Shown: positions 8,198 to 16,334 of the stretch, piece after piece
Numbering within the stretch: the first letter of the stretch is position 1
Layout of the letters: every line of letters begins with the position of its first letter
From: Paenibacillus_E sp040812395
Lineage (GTDB): Bacteria; Bacillota; Bacilli; Paenibacillales; NBRC-103111
Direction of reading: 5' to 3'
DNA length: 64,000 nucleotides
Assembly: GCF_040812395.1 (NCBI RefSeq)
Contig: NZ_JBFNXH010000011.1
Span: 62,001-126,000, forward strand
Notes under the pieces: model-generated
Told to the model about the DNA's origin: nothing
What the model saw: only the letters and a program-made list of their open reading frames with translations
Databases searched by the model: none
Program-made: the position numbers and the translations under genes

Positions 8198-10636
8198 TTA
8201 CTTTACTTGAATGCTCTCGTACAATTGATGCCGCAGCTCTTCCTGCTCCACTACATCCTTCCAAGGATCGTGCAAGCCAAGAAGCGCCTGTTCAATCCGC
8301 TGCTCCAGCTCTTTGCGCCGCTCGATATTCACAACAACTTCATCGATAATGGTTTGAATGCCTAACCGTTCGATCCAATCGGAGGTTCGTTCCCCATACT
8401 TGCCGGTTTCCCGATAAAACTGAATGAACGCACCCGCAAGCTGAATCAATTCTTCATCTGTTTTCACCTTACACAAAAGGTCCGCAGCTCTTAATTTCAC
8501 GCCGCCGTTACCGCCCACATAAATTTCCCATCCGCCATCATTGCCGATAATGCCGAAATCCTTAATCTCTGCTTCGGCGCAATTACGAGGGCAGCCGTTA
8601 ACCGCCATTTTGAACTTGGCAGGCATCCAGAGCCGTTCGAATTTCTTCTCCAGCCAGATCCCCATGCCGATGGAATCCTGTGTGCCGAAACGGCAAAACG
8701 TAGAGCCCACGCAGGTTTTCACCGTTCGAATCGCCTTCGCGTAAGCATACCCTGACGGCATGCCAAGTTCATCCCATACTTGCGGGAGATCCTCCTTCTT
8801 CACGCCTAATAAATCGAGGCGCTGCCCGCCAGTCACTTTCACCATCTTCACGTCATACTTGTCTGCGACGTCAGCAATTTTCCGCAGCTGCTCAGGGGTC
8901 GTTACCCCGCCATACATCCGGGGAACCACCGAGTACGTACCGTCTTTTTGGATATTGGCATGTAATCTCTCATTGACGAATCTGGAATCCCGCTCATCCT
9001 CGAAGGCTTCCGGCCAAACCATGCCAATATAATAATTAATGGCCGGCCTGCATTTCGTGCAGCCTTCCGCATGCTGCCATTCCAACACGTTCATTACCTC
9101 GCGAACGTGCGTTAAGCGCTTATCTCTGATCGCAGCAATGACATCTTCACGGCTATGAGTGGTGCAGCCGCACAACGTCTCTTTCACCGCATGGCTTCCT
9201 TCATACTGATCACCGAGTGTCAGAGCAAGAAGCTGCTCCACCAACGGTTTGCACCCTCCGCAGGAGCGGCTTGCTCCGGTGCATGATTTTATTTCATCTA
9301 CGGTGCTAAGCCCCTTTTCCGTAATCGCTTCAACGATCATGCCTTTCGTGACCCCGTTGCAGCCGCACACAATCTCATCCAGCGGCATCTCAGCGACTAC
9401 AGTCAAAGGATTGAACCCTTCAGCGGCGGAAGTGCCCACCAATTGTCCATGAATCTCCGGAGTCATCACCACTTGCGCTTTTACCCATTTAAGCAGTTGG
9501 ACAGAATCACTTACATCGCCAAATAACACGCCTCCAACAATGCGATTTTCGCTGAGCAGCACTTTTTTGTATGTTTTCTTCCAGTTATCCTGCATGCGAA
9601 TGACAGCAAGCCCCGGCTCATCCTGAAAAATACCAGCAGAAAACACATCCACACCGGATATTTTCAGTTTCGTAGATACTGTCGAGCCTTGATAAGGTTC
9701 CGTCGGAACGCCGCACAAATGTTTGGCCAGCACGGCCCCTTGCTCAAATAACGGAGCGACTAAACCGTAGCTGACTCCGCGGTGTTGGTTGCATTCCCCT
9801 ACAGCGTAGACATCCGGTGCGCTTGTCTGCATGAAGTCGTCTACGATAATGCCCCGGCCTACTTCTAAGCCGCAATCCCGGGCAAGTACAGTTTCGGGCG
9901 CAATCCCTGCCGCCATAACAACGAATTCCGCTTCGAGCATGGAACCGTCCTCGAACTGAAGTCCTTGAACATGTTCATCGCCTAAAATTTCTGTGGTCTT
10001 TTTATTCAATAGAAAATGAATCCCTTGCTCTTCAAGTTCTGTCTTCAACATAAGCGCCGCCGCTGAGTCCAGCTGTCGCTCCATTAAATCAGGGAATAAA
10101 TGGACAACCGTAACATGCATACCTAATTTCAAAAGACCCTTAGCAGCCTCAAGACCAAGCAATCCGCCGCCAATGACGGCTGCCCGCTTGAACCTTCCCG
10201 CCGCAGCCATCATTTCATAACAATCATGAGTATCGCGGAAGCCAACAATCCCTTTCTTATTTACACCAGGTATGGGCAGCATAATCGGGTTGGAGCCTGT
10301 CGCAATGACGAGCTTATCGTAAGGCTTTATTTGCCCATTGCTTAGATGCACCCACTTAGAGACCAAATCTATTCGTGTCGCTTCAACGCCTGTAAGCAAT
10401 TGAATATGGTTTCGTTCGTACCAGTCATAATCATTAAGCAGGATGTCGTCGAATGTCTTGCTTCCCTCGAGCAAATAGGATAATTGAATACGATTATAAT
10501 TAGGGTGCGGTTCCTTGCCAATGACCGTAATCTCATAGTGATTCGGGACTAACTTCAACATCTGTTCAATCGTGTTTATGCCCGCCATTCCATTGCCAAT
10601 CAGTACCAGCTGCGGTGCATTTTCTTTGATAAGCAT
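8198..10636 (-). CDS. nirB: Nitrite reductase (NADH) large subunit NirB
   Basis: An 812-aa flavo-sirohaem enzyme reducing nitrite to ammonium with NADH in the cytoplasm. The order is: N-terminal FAD/NAD-binding oxidoreductase (LVLIGNGMAGINTIEQ, then GGGLLGLEAAKGL), two BFD-like [2Fe-2S] segments (IVCGCNGVTKG...SCGGC and LCGCTTHSRED...CTKC), a nitrite/sulfite reductase ferredoxin half-domain, and the [4Fe-4S]-sirohaem cysteines in TCVGSTFCRFG and NGCPRNC. Length and domain order are standard. GGAGGAAGAGGTC precedes the ATG. Placement behind two molybdenum-cofactor genes and an Fnr-type promoter suggests use together with a molybdoenzyme nitrate reductase encoded elsewhere. Confidence 0.96.
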   Translation of the reverse strand: MLIKENAPQLVLIGNGMAGINTIEQMLKLVPNHYEITVIGKEPHPNYNRIQLSYLLEGSKTFDDILLNDYDWYERNHIQLLTGVEATRIDLVSKWVHLSNGQIKPYDKLVIATGSNPIMLPIPGVNKKGIVGFRDTHDCYEMMAAAGRFKRAAVIGGGLLGLEAAKGLLKLGMHVTVVHLFPDLMERQLDSAAALMLKTELEEQGIHFLLNKKTTEILGDEHVQGLQFEDGSMLEAEFVVMAAGIAPETVLARDCGLEVGRGIIVDDFMQTSAPDVYAVGECNQHRGVSYGLVAPLFEQGAVLAKHLCGVPTEPYQGSTVSTKLKISGVDVFSAGIFQDEPGLAVIRMQDNWKKTYKKVLLSENRIVGGVLFGDVSDSVQLLKWVKAQVVMTPEIHGQLVGTSAAEGFNPLTVVAEMPLDEIVCGCNGVTKGMIVEAITEKGLSTVDEIKSCTGASRSCGGCKPLVEQLLALTLGDQYEGSHAVKETLCGCTTHSREDVIAAIRDKRLTHVREVMNVLEWQHAEGCTKCRPAINYYIGMVWPEAFEDERDSRFVNERLHANIQKDGTYSVVPRMYGGVTTPEQLRKIADVADKYDVKMVKVTGGQRLDLLGVKKEDLPQVWDELGMPSGYAYAKAIRTVKTCVGSTFCRFGTQDSIGMGIWLEKKFERLWMPAKFKMAVNGCPRNCAEAEIKDFGIIGNDGGWEIYVGGNGGVKLRAADLLCKVKTDEELIQLAGAFIQFYRETGKYGERTSDWIERLGIQTIIDEVVVNIERRKELEQRIEQALLGLHDPWKDVVEQEELRHQLYESIQVK

Positions 10637-10715
10637 GACCTCTTCCTCCTGACAAGTTCATCTCTATCTGACAAAGTTTCAAATATCCGCCGCTTACGCA
10701 GCCCGATTCATCGCG

Positions 10716-11753
10716 CTAGCCGCCAATGTGAGACATTTCTACTTTATGCGTGGGAGTGGTCTGTGCAAGTCTTTGTTCGGAGTACCGATCCTGCCGATTT
10801 CCCCAAGCCCGGGCAATAACTAATCTTAAGTCGCCATCGCTCACACCGTCCCTCATCCTACTAAGCAGGTCCGTTTTGTCTGAGGCAAACAAACAGGTAT
10901 AAAGGTGTCCGTCCGCAGAAAGCCGCGCTCGTGTACACGTACTGCAGAACGCTTGGGTCACAGAGGAAATCAAGCCGATCTCATCCTGAGAGCCCCGGTA
11001 ACGATAACGGGTTGCAACCTCCCCGAGATAATGCGGCTCCACCGGTTCCAAGGGCATCTCCCTATGAAGGATATCGAGAATATCTTTGCTGGGAACAACA
11101 TGCCTCAAATTCCAACCATTACTGTTCCCAACGTCCATGTACTCAACAAATCTCAAAATATGCCCGCGCTCCCGGAAATATTTGGCCATAGGCACGATAT
11201 CCTGGTCATTAATCCCTTTTTGCACGACCATATTGATCTTAACGGATAATCCTGCCGAGGCTGCGGCATCGATGCCCTCCAACACGCCCCTTGCGGGATA
11301 GCCCCTCCCGTTCATAGCGCCAAATCGCTTATCGTCCAAACTATCCAAACTGACCGTGATTCGCTCAAGTCCGGAGTCCCTTAGCTCTCTCGCCTTATTT
11401 TTCAGCAAGGAGCCGTTGGTTGTAACTGCAATATCGTTGACGCCCTCAATGAGGCGTATCCGGGCTATGATTTCGCCAATCTGGTTATTTAAAAGCGGCT
11501 CGCCGCCTGTGATTCGCACTTTCTGAACGCCAAGAGAGACGAAAATCCGCGTTAAACGTATGATTTCTTCAAGACTAAGCAGCTTATCCTGAGGAAGAAA
11601 ACGGAAGTTCGGGCCAAATACCTCTTCAGGCATACAATATCTGCATCTGAAATTGCAACGGTCTGTCACCGATATGCGCAAATCGCGAAGGGGCCTATGA
11701 AGAGCGTCTGTTAGGTTATGAGTGCTGTGAGCTTCCTTATGGTCAGGTTTCAT
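10716..11753 (-). CDS. moaA: GTP 3',8-cyclase MoaA (molybdenum cofactor biosynthesis)
   Basis: A radical-SAM enzyme of 345 aa that performs the first step of molybdopterin synthesis, converting GTP to 3',8-cyclo-7,8-dihydro-GTP. The N-terminal SAM cluster is C33-x3-C37-x2-C40 (CNFRCRYC). The C-terminal substrate-side cluster is in FCSTCTRARLSADGHLYTC. The essential C-terminal Gly-Gly is present (SHIGG). The start has GGGAGGACAACT upstream. It lies 12 bp after moeA and 79 bp before nirB, in one transcript. Identification is secure. Confidence 0.96.
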   Translation of the reverse strand: MKPDHKEAHSTHNLTDALHRPLRDLRISVTDRCNFRCRYCMPEEVFGPNFRFLPQDKLLSLEEIIRLTRIFVSLGVQKVRITGGEPLLNNQIGEIIARIRLIEGVNDIAVTTNGSLLKNKARELRDSGLERITVSLDSLDDKRFGAMNGRGYPARGVLEGIDAAASAGLSVKINMVVQKGINDQDIVPMAKYFRERGHILRFVEYMDVGNSNGWNLRHVVPSKDILDILHREMPLEPVEPHYLGEVATRYRYRGSQDEIGLISSVTQAFCSTCTRARLSADGHLYTCLFASDKTDLLSRMRDGVSDGDLRLVIARAWGNRQDRYSEQRLAQTTPTHKVEMSHIGG

Positions 11754-11765
11754 AGTTGTCCTCCC

Positions 11766-13046
11766 TCAGTACGCAGTCATTTCATAAGGAAGCGGGATAA
11801 CCTCTACAGATTGGCCCGCGGCAATTCCTTTGGAACCCGCTGGTATCCTAATAATGCAATTAGCATCTTGTATCGATACAAGCATGCTTGAATTATTTTT
11901 TTCCAATGCGCTAACGATTATCTGTTGATTAAAATGCGTCATTCGCCCTCTTAGATAGCGATCGTGCGGACAGCCTTTCTCATAATCATCCAACATCGCC
12001 GCTTGGGTATGATGATTATAAAGGCTTTCTATGCCTTGCATCGCCAGCAGTGCAGGCCTCGCAAACAGTTCAAAGCCCACGAAGCAGGCGCCGGGATTGC
12101 CGGACAGGCCGAACACGAGCTTGTTGTTGATGACAGCTACCGACGTCGGACTGCCGGGACGCATGGCGACCTTATTAAAAAGCAGCTCTTTTTCAATCCC
12201 GCTAGCCGTAAAGAAGTCCGCCATGACGTCGTAATCCCCGACAGAGACCCCGCCGCTTATAATAAGAAGATCACACTTCTCTAAAGCTCTTCTCACCGTC
12301 TTGGCAACTTCCACGATATCATCCGGGGCTGTTCCAAAATGGATCACGTGCCCCCCATTTTGTTCAATTTGCGCCGCAAGCATATAGGCATTGCTATTGC
12401 GCACTTTCCCCGGCTGAAGCGGCTCCATAACGGTGAGCAGTTCACTTCCGGTCATGACAACGCCTACCACGGGACGCCGAAAAACAGGAACCTCTGCATA
12501 ACCCATCGAGGCGAGCAGCGCAATTTGCCCTGGACCTATTCGGGTGCCTCCGCTCATGAGGAGCTGCCCCTCCGAGATTTCATCCCCCACCCTGGCAATG
12601 TTCTGCCCGCGGGCTACTTTATGCTTGATGCGGATGAATGCCTGTCCGTCTTCCTGGATCTCCTCCGTTTGCTCAAACATGATGACAGCGTCCGCCCCGT
12701 CCGGCACAGCCGCTCCCGTCATGATTCGAATCGCGGTGCCAGGCACCACTCGCTTATTCGACAGATACCCTGCGGGCACTTCATCGATCACCCTCAGTAG
12801 GGTAGGATTTTGCGGCGCAGCCAACAGGGCTTCTTCGCTCAAAATGGCATACCCGTCCATCCCGGAACGGGGGAAATGCGGCATGCTTTCCTTCGCATAC
12901 AGCGGTTTTGAAATTCTTCTATGCAAACTGCGATCAATTGACGTGTATTCACTTTCCAACGGCACAACATGCTGCATAATCATGCCCTGGGCATGATCGA
13001 CTTTGACTGCTCTCCGAGCAAACCTATGGCTCCGGTTTATTGTCAT
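11766..13046 (-). CDS. moeA: Molybdopterin molybdenumtransferase MoeA
   Basis: A 426-aa cytoplasmic enzyme inserting molybdate into adenylylated molybdopterin. The N-terminal MoeA domains hold PRSGMDGYAI and RIMTGAAVPDGADAV. The central MoCF-biosynthesis domain has VVMTGSELL and the ISGGVSVGDYD active-site stretch with FGLSGNPGACFVGFE. A C-terminal domain IV completes the normal length. GAAAGGATCCATTC precedes the ATG. It is the first gene of the moeA-moaA-nirB-nirD operon, and two Fnr-type sites lie directly upstream. Confidence 0.95.
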   Translation of the reverse strand: MTINRSHRFARRAVKVDHAQGMIMQHVVPLESEYTSIDRSLHRRISKPLYAKESMPHFPRSGMDGYAILSEEALLAAPQNPTLLRVIDEVPAGYLSNKRVVPGTAIRIMTGAAVPDGADAVIMFEQTEEIQEDGQAFIRIKHKVARGQNIARVGDEISEGQLLMSGGTRIGPGQIALLASMGYAEVPVFRRPVVGVVMTGSELLTVMEPLQPGKVRNSNAYMLAAQIEQNGGHVIHFGTAPDDIVEVAKTVRRALEKCDLLIISGGVSVGDYDVMADFFTASGIEKELLFNKVAMRPGSPTSVAVINNKLVFGLSGNPGACFVGFELFARPALLAMQGIESLYNHHTQAAMLDDYEKGCPHDRYLRGRMTHFNQQIIVSALEKNNSSMLVSIQDANCIIRIPAGSKGIAAGQSVEVIPLPYEMTAY

Positions 13047-13080
13047 GAATGGATCCTTTCATACACCCTTGTATAGGTAA

Positions 13081-13162
13081 ATCATAAGTCTTTATGCGGC
13101 AAGCCGATGTGATATTGGTCACAGTTCCAGCTGCATGTACGGGTTATGTGAATTAAATCACA
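13081..13162 (-). promoter_or_regulatory. Fnr-activated promoter of moeA-moaA-nirBD
   Basis: Two perfect boxes are present: TGTGATATTGGTCACA (13108-13123) and TGTGAATTAAATCACA (13147-13162). The proximal box lies 21 bp from a minus-strand -10 TATGAT (13086-13081), placing it at about -41.5. The distal box lies 39 bp further upstream. Confidence 0.8.
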
Positions 13163-13229
13163 TTACACATCAAACATATAACCAGCAGCACCGGCATCCA
13201 GCCCGCACTACTGGTTTTGTTTGACGCAG

Positions 13230-14003
13230 TTATTTTCCAAGTTGTATCCCTTGCGTTTCTGCATTGCCTTCATCCATTTGACGAGCAAGTATGCCGGAAT
13301 CAATGAGATTCCTCGCCCTCTTTACTTCCTGATCGGTTGGCGTAGGACAATGTTCAAGCGGATATTCCTTCCCCATTTGCTGCCACTTATAGACTCCCAT
13401 TCTGTGATAAGGCAGCAGCTCCAATTTGCTAACGTTACGCAATGAACCGATGAACTTGCCGAGCTCGATTAAATCCATGTAGTCATCTGTCCATCCAGGC
13501 ACGAGCACATGACGAACCCAAGCCGGTTTGCCGATTTCGTCCAAAAAGCGAGCGAAGCGCAGGATGCGGTCATTCGGCTGCTCTGTCAGCGCGATGTGCT
13601 TGCCTGGATGCATTTGCTTCAAATCAAGCAGCACCAAATCGGTTACTTTCAGAAGCTCCTGCGCATGGCTCGGCTCGCAAAATCCGTTCGTATCCAGCAC
13701 CGTATGCAGCCCCCAGCGCCTTTTGCATTCAGCGAACAAACGGGCCAGGAAAGGAGCCTGCAAAGTCGGCTCCCCGCCTGTTACCGTAATCCCCCCGCCT
13801 GAGCGGCGATAGTATTCAAGATAAGGCTCGATCTCATTCAAAATCTCTTCTACATCCATCTGCCTGCCTGTATTCATCTCCCATGAATCGGGATTATGGC
13901 AGTACTTGCACTGCAGCGCACAGCCCTGCATGAAAAGAACGAAGCGGATGCCCGGACCGTCAACGGTGCCAAAGGTGTCGAAGGAATGTATGCGTCCTTT
14001 CAT
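13230..14003 (-). CDS. pflA: Pyruvate formate-lyase activating enzyme PflA
   Basis: A radical-SAM glycyl-radical-enzyme activase of 257 aa. It abstracts hydrogen from the active glycine of PflB under anaerobic conditions. The cluster motif is C28-x3-C32-x2-C35 (CALQCKYC), followed by the GGEP motif (VTGGEPTLQ). Length is typical. It lies 22 bp downstream of pflB on the same strand, as the last gene of adhE-pflB-pflA. Confidence 0.96.
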   Translation of the reverse strand: MKGRIHSFDTFGTVDGPGIRFVLFMQGCALQCKYCHNPDSWEMNTGRQMDVEEILNEIEPYLEYYRRSGGGITVTGGEPTLQAPFLARLFAECKRRWGLHTVLDTNGFCEPSHAQELLKVTDLVLLDLKQMHPGKHIALTEQPNDRILRFARFLDEIGKPAWVRHVLVPGWTDDYMDLIELGKFIGSLRNVSKLELLPYHRMGVYKWQQMGKEYPLEHCPTPTDQEVKRARNLIDSGILARQMDEGNAETQGIQLGK

Positions 14004-14025
14004 CGGTCTGCACCCCTCTCTTGGA

Positions 14026-16284
14026 TTACATCGAGCCGTGGAAGGTACGATGTATCACGTCAAGCTGTTGTTCCCTGGTCAGCTTAATAAAATTCACCGC
14101 GTAGCCGGAAACGCGAATCGTCAGTTGCGGATACTGCTCCGGATGCTCCATTGCATCCAGCAGCTGCGCCCGGTCGAACACATTAATATTCAAATGATGG
14201 CCCTGATTCGCCATATAGCCATCGAGCAAAGAGACCAGATTGGAGATGCGCGCTTCTTCTTCGCGCCCAAGAGCTTTCGGCACGATGGAGAACGTGTTCG
14301 AGATGCCGTCCAAGCAATGCTCGTAAGGGATTTTCGCTACGGAAGCGAGCGACGCCAGCGCGCCTTTCCGGTCGCGACCATGCATAGGATTAGCCCCTGG
14401 CGCGAAAGGTTCTCCCGCTTTGCGCCCATCCGGCGTGCTTCCCGTCTTTTTCCCATATACGACATTCGATGTAATCGTTAAGACGGACATCGTCGGCACC
14501 GCGCCTCGATACGTCTTATGCTTCCTGATCTTATTCATGAACGCTTCCGTCAATTGAACGGCAATCGCATCCACACGCTCATCATTATTGCCGTACTGCG
14601 GGTATTCGCCTTCAATTTCAAAATCGACCGCAATCCCTTTTTCATTGCGGATTGGACGAACCTTCGCATACTTAATCGCGCTAAGCGAGTCGGCGACTAC
14701 CGATAATCCCGCGATTCCCGTAGCCATCGTGCGCACAATTTCACGGTCGTGCAGCGCCATTTCGATCCGCTCATAACTGTACTTGTCATGCATGTAGTGA
14801 ATAACATTCAATGTGTTCACATACAGCTTCGCCAGCCACTCCATCACCGTATCGAACTTCTCGGCCACTTCTTCATAACGAAGAATGTCCGAAGTCACAG
14901 GCGCTAACTGAGGCCCCACCTGTATGCCCAGTTTCTCATCCACACCGCCGTTAATCGCGTAGAGGAGCGCTTTGGCCAGATTGGCGCGGGCGCCGAAAAA
15001 CTGCATTTGTTTGCCGATGCGCATAGCGGATACACAGCAAGCAATGCCGTAATCATCCCCATAATAAGGCCGCATCAGATCATCATTCTCATATTGAATT
15101 GAGCTGGTCTCTGCCGATACTTTCGCACAGTATGCTTTAAAGCCTTCAGGCAACTGAGTCGACCACAACACCGTCAGATTCGGTTCAGGGGCAGGACCAA
15201 GATTGTATAACGTATGCAGGAAGCGGAAGGAGTTTTTCGTCACCCTTGCTCTGCCATCGAGCCCCATGCCGCCAATCGATTCGGTTACCCACGTCGGATC
15301 TCCGCTGAAAAGCTCATTGTAGTCAGGCGTGCGCAAAAATTTGACGATGCGAAGCTTCATGACAAAATGGTCAACTAGCTCCTGCGCCTCTATTTCCGTC
15401 AAGACCCCATTCTGCAAGTCCCGTTCGATATAAATATCTAGAAAGCTGGATACGCGCCCAAGGCTCATCGCTGCGCCATTTTGCTCCTTAATGGCGGCTA
15501 AATACGCGAAGTATACCCACTGTATCGCTTCAACAGCATTTAGCGCCGGCTTCGCAATATCATAACCGTACGTTTTGGCCATCAGCTTCAGCTCGCCGAG
15601 ACTGCGGATTTGTTCAGAAAGTTCCTCGCGCAGCCGGATGATATCTTCCGTAATCGTGTCCACTTCCAACTGTAAAAGATCCTTTTTCTTCTCCTCGATC
15701 AGGCGATCTGCACCATACAACGCGACACGTCTGTAGTCGCCAATAATGCGTCCGCGGCCGTAAGCATCAGGCAGACCTGTAATAATAGCAGCTTTGCGTG
15801 CTGTCTTCATCTCTGAAGTATAGGCGTCGAATACGCCTTGGTTATGCGTTTTGCGAATATCTGTAAACACTTGAACGATTTCTTCCGGCAGCTTGAAACC
15901 ATACGCCTCACAAGCATCGATAACCATGCGGATACCGCCAAATGGTTGTACGGAACGCTTAAGCGGGGCGTCGGTTTGCAAGCCGACGATTTTTTCCTTG
16001 TCCTGTGCAATATACCCTGGCGCATGCGAAGTAATCGTAGATATCGTATGAAGATCGATATCCAGCACGCCGCCATTTTCTCTCTCTTTGCGTGTCAACA
16101 TACTGATCATGCGCCACAGCTCATCCGTGGCTTCCGTAGGACCCGCCAGAAAGGCATGATTGCCTGTATAAACCGTTATATTTTTATCGATAAAATCTTT
16201 AACATCGATGGCCGTTACCCATTTCCCTCTCACAAACCCGCTCCAACAGCTGCTTGTCATTATCTCAACTTCCCGTACCGCCAT
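14026..16284 (-). CDS. pflB: Formate C-acetyltransferase (pyruvate formate-lyase) PflB
   Basis: A 752-aa glycyl-radical enzyme converting pyruvate and CoA to acetyl-CoA and formate during anaerobic growth. The paired active-site cysteines are C416-C417 (GIACCVSAM). The C-terminal radical loop RVSGYAV places the glycyl radical at G727. The start ATG has a perfect AAGGAGG seven bases upstream. It lies 50 bp after adhE and 22 bp before pflA, so the three fermentation genes read as one operon. Identification is secure. Confidence 0.97.
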   Translation of the reverse strand: MAVREVEIMTSSCWSGFVRGKWVTAIDVKDFIDKNITVYTGNHAFLAGPTEATDELWRMISMLTRKERENGGVLDIDLHTISTITSHAPGYIAQDKEKIVGLQTDAPLKRSVQPFGGIRMVIDACEAYGFKLPEEIVQVFTDIRKTHNQGVFDAYTSEMKTARKAAIITGLPDAYGRGRIIGDYRRVALYGADRLIEEKKKDLLQLEVDTITEDIIRLREELSEQIRSLGELKLMAKTYGYDIAKPALNAVEAIQWVYFAYLAAIKEQNGAAMSLGRVSSFLDIYIERDLQNGVLTEIEAQELVDHFVMKLRIVKFLRTPDYNELFSGDPTWVTESIGGMGLDGRARVTKNSFRFLHTLYNLGPAPEPNLTVLWSTQLPEGFKAYCAKVSAETSSIQYENDDLMRPYYGDDYGIACCVSAMRIGKQMQFFGARANLAKALLYAINGGVDEKLGIQVGPQLAPVTSDILRYEEVAEKFDTVMEWLAKLYVNTLNVIHYMHDKYSYERIEMALHDREIVRTMATGIAGLSVVADSLSAIKYAKVRPIRNEKGIAVDFEIEGEYPQYGNNDERVDAIAVQLTEAFMNKIRKHKTYRGAVPTMSVLTITSNVVYGKKTGSTPDGRKAGEPFAPGANPMHGRDRKGALASLASVAKIPYEHCLDGISNTFSIVPKALGREEEARISNLVSLLDGYMANQGHHLNINVFDRAQLLDAMEHPEQYPQLTIRVSGYAVNFIKLTREQQLDVIHRTFHGSM

Positions 16285-16334
16285 GACGGCACCTCCTTAG
16301 GGTTTGCAATGCAATCTTTGCTCCACTTGCAGCC